DNA from: Planctomycetota bacterium
GTDB taxonomy: Bacteria > Planctomycetota > Phycisphaerae > WQYP01
Reading direction: 5' to 3'
Length of the DNA stretch: 45,441 nucleotides
Assembly (NCBI GenBank): GCA_021819825.1
Contig: JAKAEZ010000018.1
Span: 1-45,441, forward strand
This document shows, piece by piece, positions 6,403 to 16,000 of this stretch. The stretch's first letter is position 1. Each line of letters opens with the position of its first letter. Both the position numbers and the translations under genes were made by a program. The notes under the pieces are model-generated. The model searched no databases and had not been told where the DNA came from. It was given only the letters and a program-made list of their open reading frames with translations.

Positions 6403-7671
6403 ATGAGCGATCAGGTCGCAAAGGCTAAAATGCCATTTCATATCATGGCCAAGCCCATCGGCCCAATCTGCAATCTGGATTGCAGTTACTGCTACTACCT
6501 TGAGAAGGAAAAGCTGTTTCCCAGTCACCACAAGGCGGCGGATTTTCGGATCAGTGATGCCACGCTGGAGTTATTTGTCCGACAATACATTCAATCCCAG
6601 CCCAATAAAATAATATCCTTCGCCTGGCAGGGTGGCGAACCTACGCTTATGGGATTAGAGTTTTTTCGCCGGGTGGTGGAATTGCAAAAGCGATTCTGCC
6701 CGCCGGAAAAACAGATTGAAAACGCCCTGCAAACCAATGGCACACTATTGGATTCAAACTGGTGTAAATTCCTCAAGGAAAATCACTTCCTTCTCGGTTT
6801 GTCGATCGACGGCCCACGCGAATTGCACGATCGCTATCGCGTGCTCCGCGGAGGCAAACCGAGTTTTGACCTGGTCATGCGGGGCCTGGCGTTACTCAAA
6901 GACCACGCTGTGGATTTCAACACCCTCACCGTGGTGCACCGGGAATTGGCCTATCAACCCCGTGCAGTGTACGAATTCCTGCGGGAACACGGTAGCGATT
7001 ACATGCAGTTTATCCCCCTGGTGGAGCGATTCACCAAAAGCAAGGAAAAGGAACTGGCCAATCCGCCACCGCTGAAAGTATTGTCGCCCGAACTCAAAGT
7101 TGCCCCGTGGTCGGTTGAACCTTTGCAATTCGGGCTGTTTCTTAGTGATATGTTCGACCTGTGGATCAAGCGAGACGTGGGTAAGATTTCAGTGCAGACC
7201 TTTGATGTGCAATTGGGAATATGGGCGGGCCGGGAAGCAGGCTTGTGCATTTTCGCTCCCACCTGCGGCGGTGCCCTGGCCATGGAACATAATGGCGATC
7301 TTTACGCATGCGACCACTTTGTTTTTCCGGAATACCGTCTGGGCAATATTCATCAGCAGCCCATAGCGGAAATGGTCGAATCACCGATTCAGAAAAAATT
7401 CGGACTTGACAAACAAAACTCTCTGCCCGCTTACTGCCGGCGCTGCGAAGTGCGTTTCGCCTGCAATGGTGAATGCCCTAAGAATCGCTTTGCCATCACA
7501 CCCGATGGTGAACCGGGGCTGAATTATCTTTGCGCGGGCTACAAGCATTTTCTCAACCATATCCGCCCACAAATGGAGATCATGGCACAGCTTATCAATT
7601 CTGGCCGCCCCGCATCCGAAGTTATGCAAATTATGGCGCAACGCGAGAAAGTCAAAATTGGCGAAAAATGA
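6403..7671 (+). CDS. Radical SAM/SPASM enzyme, anaerobic sulfatase-maturase type
   Basis: This encodes 422 residues. C23-x3-C27-x2-C30 (ICNLDCSYCYYLEKE) is the radical SAM [4Fe-4S]-binding motif with the YYLEK extension typical of anSMEs. Later elements also match: WQGGEPTLMG, LSIDGPRELHDRYR, the C-terminal FAPTCGGALAMEHNGDLYACDHF segment and the SPASM-like CRRCEVRFACNGECPKNRF (auxiliary cluster cysteines). Known anSMEs convert a Cys or Ser of a sulfatase to C-alpha-formylglycine in the cytoplasm before export. No sulfatase gene is in the window, so its substrate is elsewhere or different. AGGGG about 8 nt upstream supports ATG 6403. It is probably an operon with sapC. It converges on the Sel1-repeat gene with an 85-nt gap, in which I see no clear terminator hairpin. 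Confidence 0.88.
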   Translation: MSDQVAKAKMPFHIMAKPIGPICNLDCSYCYYLEKEKLFPSHHKAADFRISDATLELFVRQYIQSQPNKIISFAWQGGEPTLMGLEFFRRVVELQKRFCPPEKQIENALQTNGTLLDSNWCKFLKENHFLLGLSIDGPRELHDRYRVLRGGKPSFDLVMRGLALLKDHAVDFNTLTVVHRELAYQPRAVYEFLREHGSDYMQFIPLVERFTKSKEKELANPPPLKVLSPELKVAPWSVEPLQFGLFLSDMFDLWIKRDVGKISVQTFDVQLGIWAGREAGLCIFAPTCGGALAMEHNGDLYACDHFVFPEYRLGNIHQQPIAEMVESPIQKKFGLDKQNSLPAYCRRCEVRFACNGECPKNRFAITPDGEPGLNYLCAGYKHFLNHIRPQMEIMAQLINSGRPASEVMQIMAQREKVKIGEK

Positions 7672-7756
7672 TAATTGATCCTCAATGGGACGGGGGCGTT
7701 GATATCCCTGTGGTCGCTGCAAACTCCCCGCCGTTGCGCGGCACACTTGGGCCATT

Positions 7757-9622
7757 TCACTGCGAGTGCTTCGCCAACCAATTTTTGGCTGTGATGTCCC
7801 CCGCATCAGCCGCTTTTTTATACCAATATTCGGCCTTCTGGTTACTCTTTGTGACACCCTTGCCGCGATGATAAGCCCCGCCAAGGCCGGTCATCGCCGA
7901 CGCACTGCCAAGGCCAGCCGCCCTCTTCCATAACTTAATTGCACGGCGATAGTCTTGTGCAACACCTCGGCCCCCAGCATACAGATATCCGAGACCATAT
8001 ACGGCATCGGGGTATCCTGCGTCCGCAGCCTTCTTCCACCACTTGAACGCCGATTTGTAGTCGCGGGCCACACCGTGGCCATAAAAGAAAAACAATCCCA
8101 GGCGATACATCGCGAAGGCGTTGCCAGCCACCGCGGCCTTTCGAAGCCAAACTAAAGCCTTGCGTTTACTTCGTTTTACCCCTGCCCCATTGCCGTAGAG
8201 CGAGCCAATGCCATACATCGCCATGGCGTTGCCGGCAGCGGCAGCCTTCCGCCACAGGATCATCGCCTTAGAATAGTTCCGTGCAACTCCCAAGCCGTTC
8301 GCATAGTAAGAACCAACCTCATACAGTGCGGCGGGGACCCCCTCCTTTGCCGCCCGCTTAAACCATTTTATCGCCCGCTTGTGGCTTTGCTTTACCCCCC
8401 ATCCTTTTTCGTACAGCATGGCAACTCCATACACCGCGCGACTGCTGCCAGCGGCAGCCGCCCTCCGCAGCCAAAACATCGCTTGGTGGTAATCGTGCTT
8501 GACTTCATGGCCTTTGGCATACAGCACACCCAGTGTATACATGGCCTCGACATTCCCCGCCGCCGCCAACTGCTGCAGCCAAATTGCTCGTTGCTCTCGC
8601 CTGGTTCGCGTTGGGCGCAGCGGATGCCCCACCGCCCATCGGCACAGACGTTTCACCGCTGCCTGGTACCCGGAAGCGGGCTTGATGTCGCGATCGGCGG
8701 AATGTGGAGGGAGGAGAGCGGAGATAGCGGCGAGAATGACATCCGCCGGACCGTTGCCCCTAATTTGAAACCCCGGTATTCTCGGCGTGCGGAAATCCGC
8801 AATCGCCAGCGGTCGGACGCTGCGCCCGGTCCTGATGCGGGTGGTCGCCAGTACCGGACGGAGCATAAGCTCGCCGTGGCGGGAGGCGTACAACTTCACG
8901 GTCGATATCGACGGCGCGGCGGCTGACACGCCGGGTTTGAACACCGCGGACACGATGGTACCGCCCAACAGGTGGGGCTGAAACAAGTCAAGGCTCGCCT
9001 TTGGCTCTGACTCGAATCTGAACCATGATGCCGCCGACAGGCCTTCGCGCAAAAACCCCCGCAAGCGACGTATTGAAAAATCAACGCGTTTGTACCGCAG
9101 GCTGAAGGCAATTCGAAAATTGCCCGGCCAAGGATGCGATTTTCTCTCCGACAGGAAACCGTTACCGCCAAATTCCACGTTGCGAGCAACCAGTAGGTCG
9201 GTTGGATGTTTTGGTGATATGGTCAATGCGATGGTGGCTTTCCCATCGGACTCCCAATAGATCGGGATACCTCTGGACAACATTACCAGCGCAACCGAGA
9301 TCGCCCCCTTCTTATACGCCCATAGCCTGTAGTTATAGTTACGCACGGTTCTGACCCCGTGCGGATTTGAGTTGGGCCATTGAGATTCCTGAAAAAAGCT
9401 GAAGGTTTTAATCGTTGGTATTTTGGTTTGTGCAGGAGTGTGCACCTTGCCGAGCCACCGAAGCACTTGCCCGAATTGCAGGCGCGGTAGACCTTTTTCA
9501 GATCCTCTGACCGGCGGCACACGGCACAAGATTGCGAGAAATAGCAAAATCGCGAGACAGGGACGGCGGAGGAAATGCAGGGAATGGCGATGCAGAACAA
9601 TTTTGGCCTGTTTTGCGAACAT
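7757..9622 (-). CDS. Secreted protein with P1/P2-like N-terminus and Sel1 repeats (P3)
   Basis: This encodes 621 residues from ATG 9622; GAGG about 8 nt upstream and a hydrophobic signal peptide at about 17-37 (CLAILLFLAILCRVPPVRG) support this start over 9748. Residues about 390-620 are seven complete Sel1 repeats (pattern 'AxAGxxxAMYxLGxLYxxGxGVxxDYxxAxxWxxKA') and a partial eighth. These alpha-helical TPR-like repeats bind proteins. The preceding about 350 residues contain no named domain but echo the two upstream secreted proteins: 'LQFGQVLRWL' just after the signal peptide (P1: VTFGRVMRLL, P2: LRFGGIVKML), an 'SDGKATIALTISPKHP' block (P2: FDGKQSLLACISPSNP), and 'LCRWAV' before the repeats. 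The stop-start gap to P2 is 41 nt, so it is probably the last gene of the RHS operon. Sel1 proteins can act as periplasmic binding or immunity proteins; that is inference here. Confidence 0.8.
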   Translation of the reverse strand: MFAKQAKIVLHRHSLHFLRRPCLAILLFLAILCRVPPVRGSEKGLPRLQFGQVLRWLGKVHTPAQTKIPTIKTFSFFQESQWPNSNPHGVRTVRNYNYRLWAYKKGAISVALVMLSRGIPIYWESDGKATIALTISPKHPTDLLVARNVEFGGNGFLSERKSHPWPGNFRIAFSLRYKRVDFSIRRLRGFLREGLSAASWFRFESEPKASLDLFQPHLLGGTIVSAVFKPGVSAAAPSISTVKLYASRHGELMLRPVLATTRIRTGRSVRPLAIADFRTPRIPGFQIRGNGPADVILAAISALLPPHSADRDIKPASGYQAAVKRLCRWAVGHPLRPTRTRREQRAIWLQQLAAAGNVEAMYTLGVLYAKGHEVKHDYHQAMFWLRRAAAAGSSRAVYGVAMLYEKGWGVKQSHKRAIKWFKRAAKEGVPAALYEVGSYYANGLGVARNYSKAMILWRKAAAAGNAMAMYGIGSLYGNGAGVKRSKRKALVWLRKAAVAGNAFAMYRLGLFFFYGHGVARDYKSAFKWWKKAADAGYPDAVYGLGYLYAGGRGVAQDYRRAIKLWKRAAGLGSASAMTGLGGAYHRGKGVTKSNQKAEYWYKKAADAGDITAKNWLAKHSQ

Positions 9623-9663
9623 CTCATTAACCTCGATAGACAACGCCAAATATAATCGAACCC

Positions 9664-10725
9664 TCACGGCCTTGGGTTTGGGCCATTGGGCGCAGGCCCA
9701 GTATCGGGGTGGGCCGTGGTCAAGGCCGTAAATGGTGTCACGGCCCATTTGACAAATCGCCTTCGCAGAAGATTATATTCTGCGGACGTACCTCGAAGTG
9801 GCGGGAGGTTAAATATCCGCACAAAAATTCCGGCCATTCGCTTGGTTGTAACGGTACGCCAAGGCAGCGCTGCCCGAGGCTTGGAACCACGGATTTTTCG
9901 TATTGCTGGCCATTCTTTCACGGGTAGCGTCCCGATGTCGGACACGAACGCATCGCCAGTCGGGAAATATATCGACCGAATCGGAAATGGACTCCGTTTC
10001 GCGGAGCGAAAGACGACGCGAATCGGCACCGAGCGGCCACGAGGCGACGCCGTGAGAATGTATAGCGACGGAACAGGGGCAGCATGGAAATCTATTCCTT
10101 TGGCGTGCTGCAGAGCCAACTGCAACCCGGTAAACAGGTGCAAGGCAATTACAGGGCAGGCGGACGGCTTATTGCTAAAATGCAACTTAGCAGTGATTCC
10201 GGCCGGCAGACTCAAGCGGGCAGCAACTTCTGGCGTTATGACCCCCACCGTTTCGATCCAAATTCCGCCACTCGCCCAAAGCACCGCATTGGGATTGCTA
10301 GGGGAAATACAGGCAAGCAAGCTCTGTTTGCCATCAAATACATAATAGAAAGTGGCACCGTTCGAAAGGAAAAGGAGTTCCGCACAAGCACTTCCTCCCC
10401 GGACCACGTACGCCCTCCATCCAAATTTTCCGTAAGGAGGGGGAATTGGAGGCAGTCCGGCGGCGGGCGGTGCTCCACCTCCTATGACAAAATGGAATCG
10501 ATTTGACGCCGAGGATCGTGACATGTCGAAGCACGGATGTTTTCCTTTGAGCATTTTCACTATCCCGCCGAACCGTAGTGTCCGGGCACCCGCCGCCCCC
10601 TCCGACGCTCGGGCCGCGCCCACCGCTATCACTAAAATAAGGGATATCGCCAAGAACCTGATGCATTGATTCGGCACGATCGCGGGAGCCAATGTGGCTT
10701 TCTGATATATAGACAATGGAATCAT
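9664..10725 (-). CDS. Secreted RHS-partner protein P2 (paralogue of P1)
   Basis: This encodes 353 residues of no recognised family. ATG 10725 is chosen because GAGGA lies about 8 nt upstream and it begins 11 nt after the stop of the orphan RHS gene. The longer ORF to 10866 would overlap that gene. A signal peptide is predicted at about 22-42 with cleavage after ARA. It aligns by eye with P1 over most of its length: LRFGGIVKMLKGKHP with VTFGRVMRLLETEHP, YYVFDGKQSLLA with YYTFDGKRGFLA, ASGGIWIE with VHGGIVVY, FPIR with FPIR, LPWRTVTTKRMAGIF with LPWMRTSVARIF, and LRRRFVKWAVT with LRRRFIRWVTT. The tail is Pro-rich. Both P1 and P2 follow an RHS tip gene immediately, which suggests a tip-partner pair. 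Confidence 0.75.
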   Translation of the reverse strand: MIPLSIYQKATLAPAIVPNQCIRFLAISLILVIAVGAARASEGAAGARTLRFGGIVKMLKGKHPCFDMSRSSASNRFHFVIGGGAPPAAGLPPIPPPYGKFGWRAYVVRGGSACAELLFLSNGATFYYVFDGKQSLLACISPSNPNAVLWASGGIWIETVGVITPEVAARLSLPAGITAKLHFSNKPSACPVIALHLFTGLQLALQHAKGIDFHAAPVPSLYILTASPRGRSVPIRVVFRSAKRSPFPIRSIYFPTGDAFVSDIGTLPVKEWPAIRKIRGSKPRAALPWRTVTTKRMAGIFVRIFNLPPLRGTSAEYNLLRRRFVKWAVTPFTALTTAHPDTGPAPNGPNPRP

Positions 10726-10736
10726 CTTCCGGTTCC

Positions 10737-11534
10737 TCACCATGGAAACAAGCCGCTCTGCGTGTGCACCAGACCCCAAGATATCCCCCAGCCGGGCTGG
10801 CCGCCTGAGAGTGAACCAGATCCCGACAACTGCGTTGTAAGGGACCAGTTGTTTCCCAAATTGCATATTGCCCCTGCCTGCAAGCCCACACTGAGGTTGC
10901 CGTAATTACCCAAGTTACCATTTACACCGCCGGTGATGCGAATCGGCCCGCCTGGCAGCGGTACTGGGTACCACCACGTACCCGAGAGCCCACCCGTCGG
11001 TGGATAGGCTGGCCAAAGACTTCCTGACGGAGGCGGTGAAGGCGGGGGGGAACCAACGATTCCCGGTGGGAGGCTAACCATCCCGCTCGGATCCACCTTG
11101 CCCACCGGATTGGATTCCACAAACTGATACGTATTGGCCCCGTTGATGTTGAGCGGGAGCCAGCGGCATTCGCCTGCAGTATATGCTTCTTCTATCCCGC
11201 GAAATCCCGCCGAGGCCGAAGGCCGAGGTTGCGCCTCTGCGCCGGGATAACCGGCGGGGTCCTGGTTGACCCAGCGGCCAAGGGATGGGTCGTAATTTCT
11301 GTTGCGGGAATAATACAATCCCGTCACTGGATCCAGCGTCATGCCTACACCGGTAGGCAATGAACAATGATCAACGAACAAAAACCGGGTTTCACCGCTA
11401 CGAGACAAAGACTCAAAGGCATCGACAGATTCCGCAGATTCCGCAGATTTATTTACCACTGGGGCGGCGGAGGAACGCGGAGGACGTCGTGTCATCGCGT
11501 CGTTGTGGTAATATTTCTCATTGCGTGCGACCAT
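10737..11534 (-). CDS. Orphan RHS core with C-terminal tip
   Basis: This encodes 265 residues corresponding only to the C-terminal end of an RHS protein. Residues about 67-95 and 125-150 form the RHS repeat-associated core: LDPVTGLYYSRNRNYDPSLG, RWVNQDPAGY, INGANTYQFVESNPVGKVDP. The preceding 65 residues are not RHS-like, and the start ATG at 11534 has no good ribosome site, so the upstream YD-repeat shell is absent. The 113-residue tip after VDPSG begins with a Pro-rich linker (PPPSPPPSGS) and continues as Gly/Ser/Trp-rich strands ending FPW. A segment GNNWSLTTQLSGSGSLSG matches GPNYSLGCYIGGSGSYSF in the tip of the giant RHS protein. A 33-residue insert splits the core. P2 starts 11 nt downstream. 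Orphan tips of this kind are known in RHS/polymorphic-toxin loci as silent donors for tip exchange. Confidence 0.75.
   Translation of the reverse strand: MVARNEKYYHNDAMTRRPPRSSAAPVVNKSAESAESVDAFESLSRSGETRFLFVDHCSLPTGVGMTLDPVTGLYYSRNRNYDPSLGRWVNQDPAGYPGAEAQPRPSASAGFRGIEEAYTAGECRWLPLNINGANTYQFVESNPVGKVDPSGMVSLPPGIVGSPPPSPPPSGSLWPAYPPTGGLSGTWWYPVPLPGGPIRITGGVNGNLGNYGNLSVGLQAGAICNLGNNWSLTTQLSGSGSLSGGQPGWGISWGLVHTQSGLFPW
11148..11246 (-). repeat. In-frame 99-bp insert in the RHS core, with palindromic part
   Basis: Relative to the giant protein, whose core reads QDPLHY-INGANTYQF, this copy reads QDPAGY-(33 residues)-INGANTYQF. The extra 99 bp are in frame. They hold an inverted repeat TATCCCG (11193-11199) / CGGGATA (11243-11249, the last 3 bp being the preceding Tyr codon) and an inner palindromic CCGAGGCCGAAGGCCGAGG-type stretch near 11210-11228. 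The layout resembles palindromic elements that insert into ORFs without breaking them. Confidence 0.7.
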
Positions 11535-12076
11535 GAGCTATTCCGCTAAATGCCGGTTACTCCGATGCGCAAATTCTAACCCGCACAACACTGGATGCAA
11601 AACGATTTTGGAGCAACGCCAATTATGCGGCCTGACTGGCGATGGTCTTCAAATTTTGCCGAAATGCCGAGCGGGGCTTTCAAGGGCTCAACGGATCGGA
11701 ACGGATTGCGGATATACTGGCCGAAATCGAACTTGAAAATGGAGTAAAAAAACAGGCCGCCTGATTTTGCCAATCCACAACATTTGACAGTATCTCTGAT
11801 CGGCGGCCGCATTGGCGACCGGTTGTTTGCGATGTTTTTGCACTTCACCATCCATGGTGAAACCAAGCATACCACCAATTACCCCATCGCGCCAGTGCCG
11901 TTATTGCGAATATTCGCCGCGGAGCAGTAAACAGTTACGCTAGAACCTGCGGGCAAACACCAACGCTACTGTTCGCCCTTCCCGCGTAAATGTGTCAAAT
12001 CGCCGAATAGTATATTGCCGTACCCCCGCACCGGAAGCGATTAATTGTTTTCGCATCCTGATCTGCGCGAGCAGTT
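11535..12076. other. Gap between P1 and the orphan RHS tip
   Basis: This 542-bp stretch contains a 100-codon minus ORF (11576-11878) and a 71-codon plus ORF. Neither has a family pattern, a ribosome site or normal composition, so both were left out. No RHS repeat remnant was recognised in any frame. It separates two otherwise tightly packed cassettes and could hold a promoter or decayed DNA. I found no convincing promoter pair. Confidence 0.4.
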
Positions 12077-13066
12077 TTACTTCCCCCTGTCTTTGCGTTG
12101 TAGTATCGGGTCTTTGGTTGTCACCCAGCGAATGAAGCGCCGACGAAGCTTGAGGAATTTGATTTTACGAGAAACGTCTTTTGGCTTCACGTAGACGGAG
12201 TGGAGGGAATAACTGAAAATGCGAGCGACCGACGTCCGCATCCACGGCAGCCCCGAATTTGCCCTCAATCCGGACACGCGGTGGATCACGACAGGGGAGT
12301 GATTTGCCCGATTTCCGGTCTTGATCCATCCCGTTGTCTCCACATGTCCGTTCTTCCGGAGAATCAAGTCGACGTCGCGGATCGGGAATACCGCGCCAGC
12401 CTGAGCATTGAAGCCTATGTGCATTGAGTAGGCGGCTCCGGCGTGTAGCCAACCAATGTTAAGAATAGGCGACCGAAATGACTGGAAATGAATGTGGTCT
12501 GCAATCGCCATTTTTTCCTTGATAAAACTAAAGACGCGGAGAAACATTCGCGGCCGATCCGAGGTAGTGACCATAAACATTTCGCTACCCGCCAAATTCA
12601 GACGCTTGAGCATTATTTTCGTGAGCAGCCCGTACACAACAATCCCGCCGTGGACCGAATACAAAATTTTTCTAGGATGCGCGCCATCAACTAATGCTAA
12701 GAAGCCCCGCTTCCCGTCGAAGGTATAATAAGCGCAATCACCTTCCGGCAGCAGCAATACTACCGCGTGTGAGCTATCATTCCGAACCACCGTGGCTTGA
12801 ATATATCCGCCAATGGCCGGAAACCGCCGTAATCCAGCCGGCGGCATTTTGGGGCCGTTCCCCATTGTGAACGTGAACCGTTTGTGAAATGATCCCTCCG
12901 ATAAATCAAGTTTTGGATGTTCTGTTTCGAGGAGGCGCATTACGCGGCCAAAGGTCACCTCCGTCGGCACGTGCGCGGCGAATCCAACCTGAGGTGCTAG
13001 CAGGACGACAACCGCCGCTGCCGCTAGCCATAGGCCCGATCTTCGAGTAGCAGGTTCCTGTGCCAC
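12077..13066 (-). CDS. Secreted RHS-partner protein P1
   Basis: This encodes 329 residues of no recognised family, starting at GTG 13066 with GGAG 8 nt upstream. The start lies 29 nt after the stop of the 4,244-residue RHS protein, so the two are very probably co-transcribed. A signal peptide spans about 11-30 with cleavage after GFA, so the mature protein is extracytoplasmic. The body alternates beta-strand-like segments: VTFGRVMRLLETEHPKLDLS, ATVVRNDSSHAVVLLLPEG, CAYYTFDGKRGFLALVDG, FPIRDVDLIL, and a basic end LKLRRRFIRW. P2 aligns along the whole length. Position right after an RHS tip is where immunity or accessory proteins usually sit. A signal peptide would suit neutralising a toxin in the periplasm, or acting as a surface partner. 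This role is inferred. Confidence 0.78.
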   Translation of the reverse strand: MAQEPATRRSGLWLAAAAVVVLLAPQVGFAAHVPTEVTFGRVMRLLETEHPKLDLSEGSFHKRFTFTMGNGPKMPPAGLRRFPAIGGYIQATVVRNDSSHAVVLLLPEGDCAYYTFDGKRGFLALVDGAHPRKILYSVHGGIVVYGLLTKIMLKRLNLAGSEMFMVTTSDRPRMFLRVFSFIKEKMAIADHIHFQSFRSPILNIGWLHAGAAYSMHIGFNAQAGAVFPIRDVDLILRKNGHVETTGWIKTGNRANHSPVVIHRVSGLRANSGLPWMRTSVARIFSYSLHSVYVKPKDVSRKIKFLKLRRRFIRWVTTKDPILQRKDRGK

Positions 13067-13095
13067 AAATTATACTCCACAACGATGTTATTCCG

Positions 13096-16000
13096 TTACC
13101 AGGAAACCACGAACCCTATTGAACCACCGGTGGGGCGGAAACCGTGTCCATGCGGGAACGAATAGCTCCCCGAACCTCCAATATAGCAGCCCAAGCTGTA
13201 ATTGGGGCCAAGCCATGGCGGAAGGGGAAATGTTATGACGACTGAACCGCTCGCTGAACCATGTCCCTTATCACCAACTCCACCGGTCCCTGTTATGTGA
13301 ACGGGTGCTGGGGGAATTTGCGAAGGGGGTGGTGTGGGAGGAGCTGCCACGTTCCCCCACGGATCCACATTCCCCACCGGATTGCTCATCACAAACTGAT
13401 ACGTATTGGCACCGTTGATGTAATGCAACGGATCCTGCGAGATGAATCTGCCGAGGGTTGCGCTGTATTCCCGATGATCAAAATGATACAGCCCCGTAAT
13501 TGGATCCTGCCTTCCACCCTGATACATGTATTGCCAACTGTAGGCGTCGGATTGCGCCGTCCATGTTGACGATAGAACCGTGACCGTGCCATAAGAGGAA
13601 TAGGTAAATCGTTCTTCCACGCCCCACGTCTGCGTCGTGCTGTTGTAGCCGATTAAAGATGTCACATCATAATTCGTATTATACGTGGTATAGATACGGT
13701 CATTAGCCTGCAATGTTCCATTGCTGTAAGTATCACGCAACACCATGGCGTTGACATATTTTTCTGACCAGACATATTGATATTGCGTATTACTGTTGGC
13801 AGTGCCATTCCAGCGTTCTTCAATCACCTGTTCCTGATTGGAATAGTACAGATATTTCGTCGTCCCCGCCGCAACACCATTGCCGCCGGCAGGATAGGTT
13901 TCACTGACACGGTATCCCCGCGCATCATACGTGTACTGCGCGATCACCGTGCCGGAGGCGTTTTTCACTTCCACCAACTGATTCCACGCATTATACACAT
14001 ACGTATTACCGTTCTGATCAGTGGTCATGTTGCCGTTGTTATCATACGTCGGCGTCGTTGAGCCGGAGATGGATGTTATCTGGTTCTGGGTGTTCGTCGT
14101 TTCCGTCTGCGTGGTGCCGTTGGTCGTGACGGATGACCAGTTGCCTTGGGCATCCAACGTCCAGCTTTGGCTGGCGGAACCGCCGAGGGTGCTGCTGGCA
14201 AGACGATTGAGTTGGTCATACGTAAACGTTTGCGAATACGCGGAATCCAGCAGATTGTTCTCTGCGGTAACGTTGGAGTTGTTGTCATAAGAATATGTGA
14301 AATTATCCACGGATATGCCAGTGGAAGTATCGATCCAATTCTGATCGACAACTCTGCCGAATTGGTCCAACCCCACATACTGATCTCCACCGGAGCCGAT
14401 GGAACCGGCGCTGCCGAGGTACGTCAAGTTGATGCCCGTCTGCGGATGGTTTCTCGCCACGATGGTGGACAGGCCCAGATATGAATATTGCTCCAATACT
14501 TGTCCGGAATCGCCGGAATTTGCACCGTCGACGATGGAATCCAATCTGCCGATGGCATTATCCAATGCGGCGTTCAGGTTAGTGCCTGAATAGTTGTAAT
14601 CAATGGTACGCCCGTTCGGATAGACCATGCTTGCCAACCTCGAACCGTTCGATGGACTGGTATAAGTATACTCCACATAAGGTGTCGTAGAAACGTCGAC
14701 TGCGCCGGAGACGGCCTGATACTGAAACGCCAACTGGCCCAGCCCGTTGTAGATGTTTTCCACCTGATTGACAATCTGCGTGCCGGCCGTGTCGGCATAG
14801 CTGGTGTACAGATACGCCAAGCCTTGGGCATTGTACGCAGTATCGATTCTACGCACGCCGCCATCAACGCCAGCACCCAAAGTGGTGACCGTATCGCTGA
14901 TTTCCCGCCCGGCGGTGTCGTAGGTGTATTGGTGCACGTTGCCGTTGCGATCGGTGGTCTGGATCACTTGGCCAAGGGCGTTGTATTCCTGTGAAACGGC
15001 GTCATTCAGCCCGTTGGACGGGTAAACGGTTTGATAGAGCAGGTCGTTGCTGGTGATGCTGCTGCCGGTGGCACCACTGACGCCATAAACGTAATCTGTG
15101 GTTTGATTACCGGTAGACGGGTCTTCCGCGGTCATACTGGTCTGGTCGCCGATGCCGTCAAAGGTGTACAGCGTGGTCTGATTTTGGTCGTTGGTGGGGT
15201 TGCCGCCGTTGACGGTGGGATCATAAGCGGCGATGGTTTCGGTGGTTTCACCCAGGCTGTTGTAGAAGTTGGCGGCAACATTGCCCATGGGGTCGGTGGT
15301 TTCATACACTTTCCCGGCGGCGTTGTAACTGGTAAGCGTGATCAGATCACCGGTGAACTTGGAATCATTTACCGATGCCGGTGCACTAGACGGGCGGGTC
15401 CATGGCGTGGCCGCACCGTTGGCACCCACCGGATTGGTGCCGGCATTGACGGTGGCGATCTGGCGGTCGGCGGCATCGTAATAAGTCGCCGAGTAATAGA
15501 TTCTGGCACCGAGGCTGGAGTCGGAATTGGAGGCGGGTGTCACCGTCAGGCTGCCGTCGGCGTTGACTGCATCGGTGAATAATGCACCTTCGGCACTTGT
15601 GCCGAGAATTGGATCAGTATTGAATCTCTGGGCGTGAACGGTTTCAATTAAATTGCCATCGCCGTCGTATCCGTAGGCGGTCTGACTGACGACGACATCA
15701 TTGGATACCGATCCTGCGGCGGCATAGGTTAAATTGGTTGCTCCGCCGTTATTGACGGCTCCGCCGTCGGTGATATAGGTATCTATCAGTTCGCCGACAC
15801 CGTTGTAGACATTCTGGGTGACTTGCCCGGTGGGGGCGACGGATTCGATGACATTGCCCCTTGGACCGTAGAAGGTGTAACTGGTTAACGCCGAGGTGGA
15901 TATGGTGCCGGTGGCGGGATCCACGCTGTAGGTCTGGTCTTCATAATCCCGATTCTGGGAGTCGTATTCACTGGTACTGTAGCCGACCAATCCGGCGAGC

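Noticed and set aside
11576-11878. 100-residue minus-strand ORF between P1 and the orphan RHS gene
   Set aside because: No ribosome site, no family pattern and Cys-rich random-looking composition. Kept only as part of the gap description.
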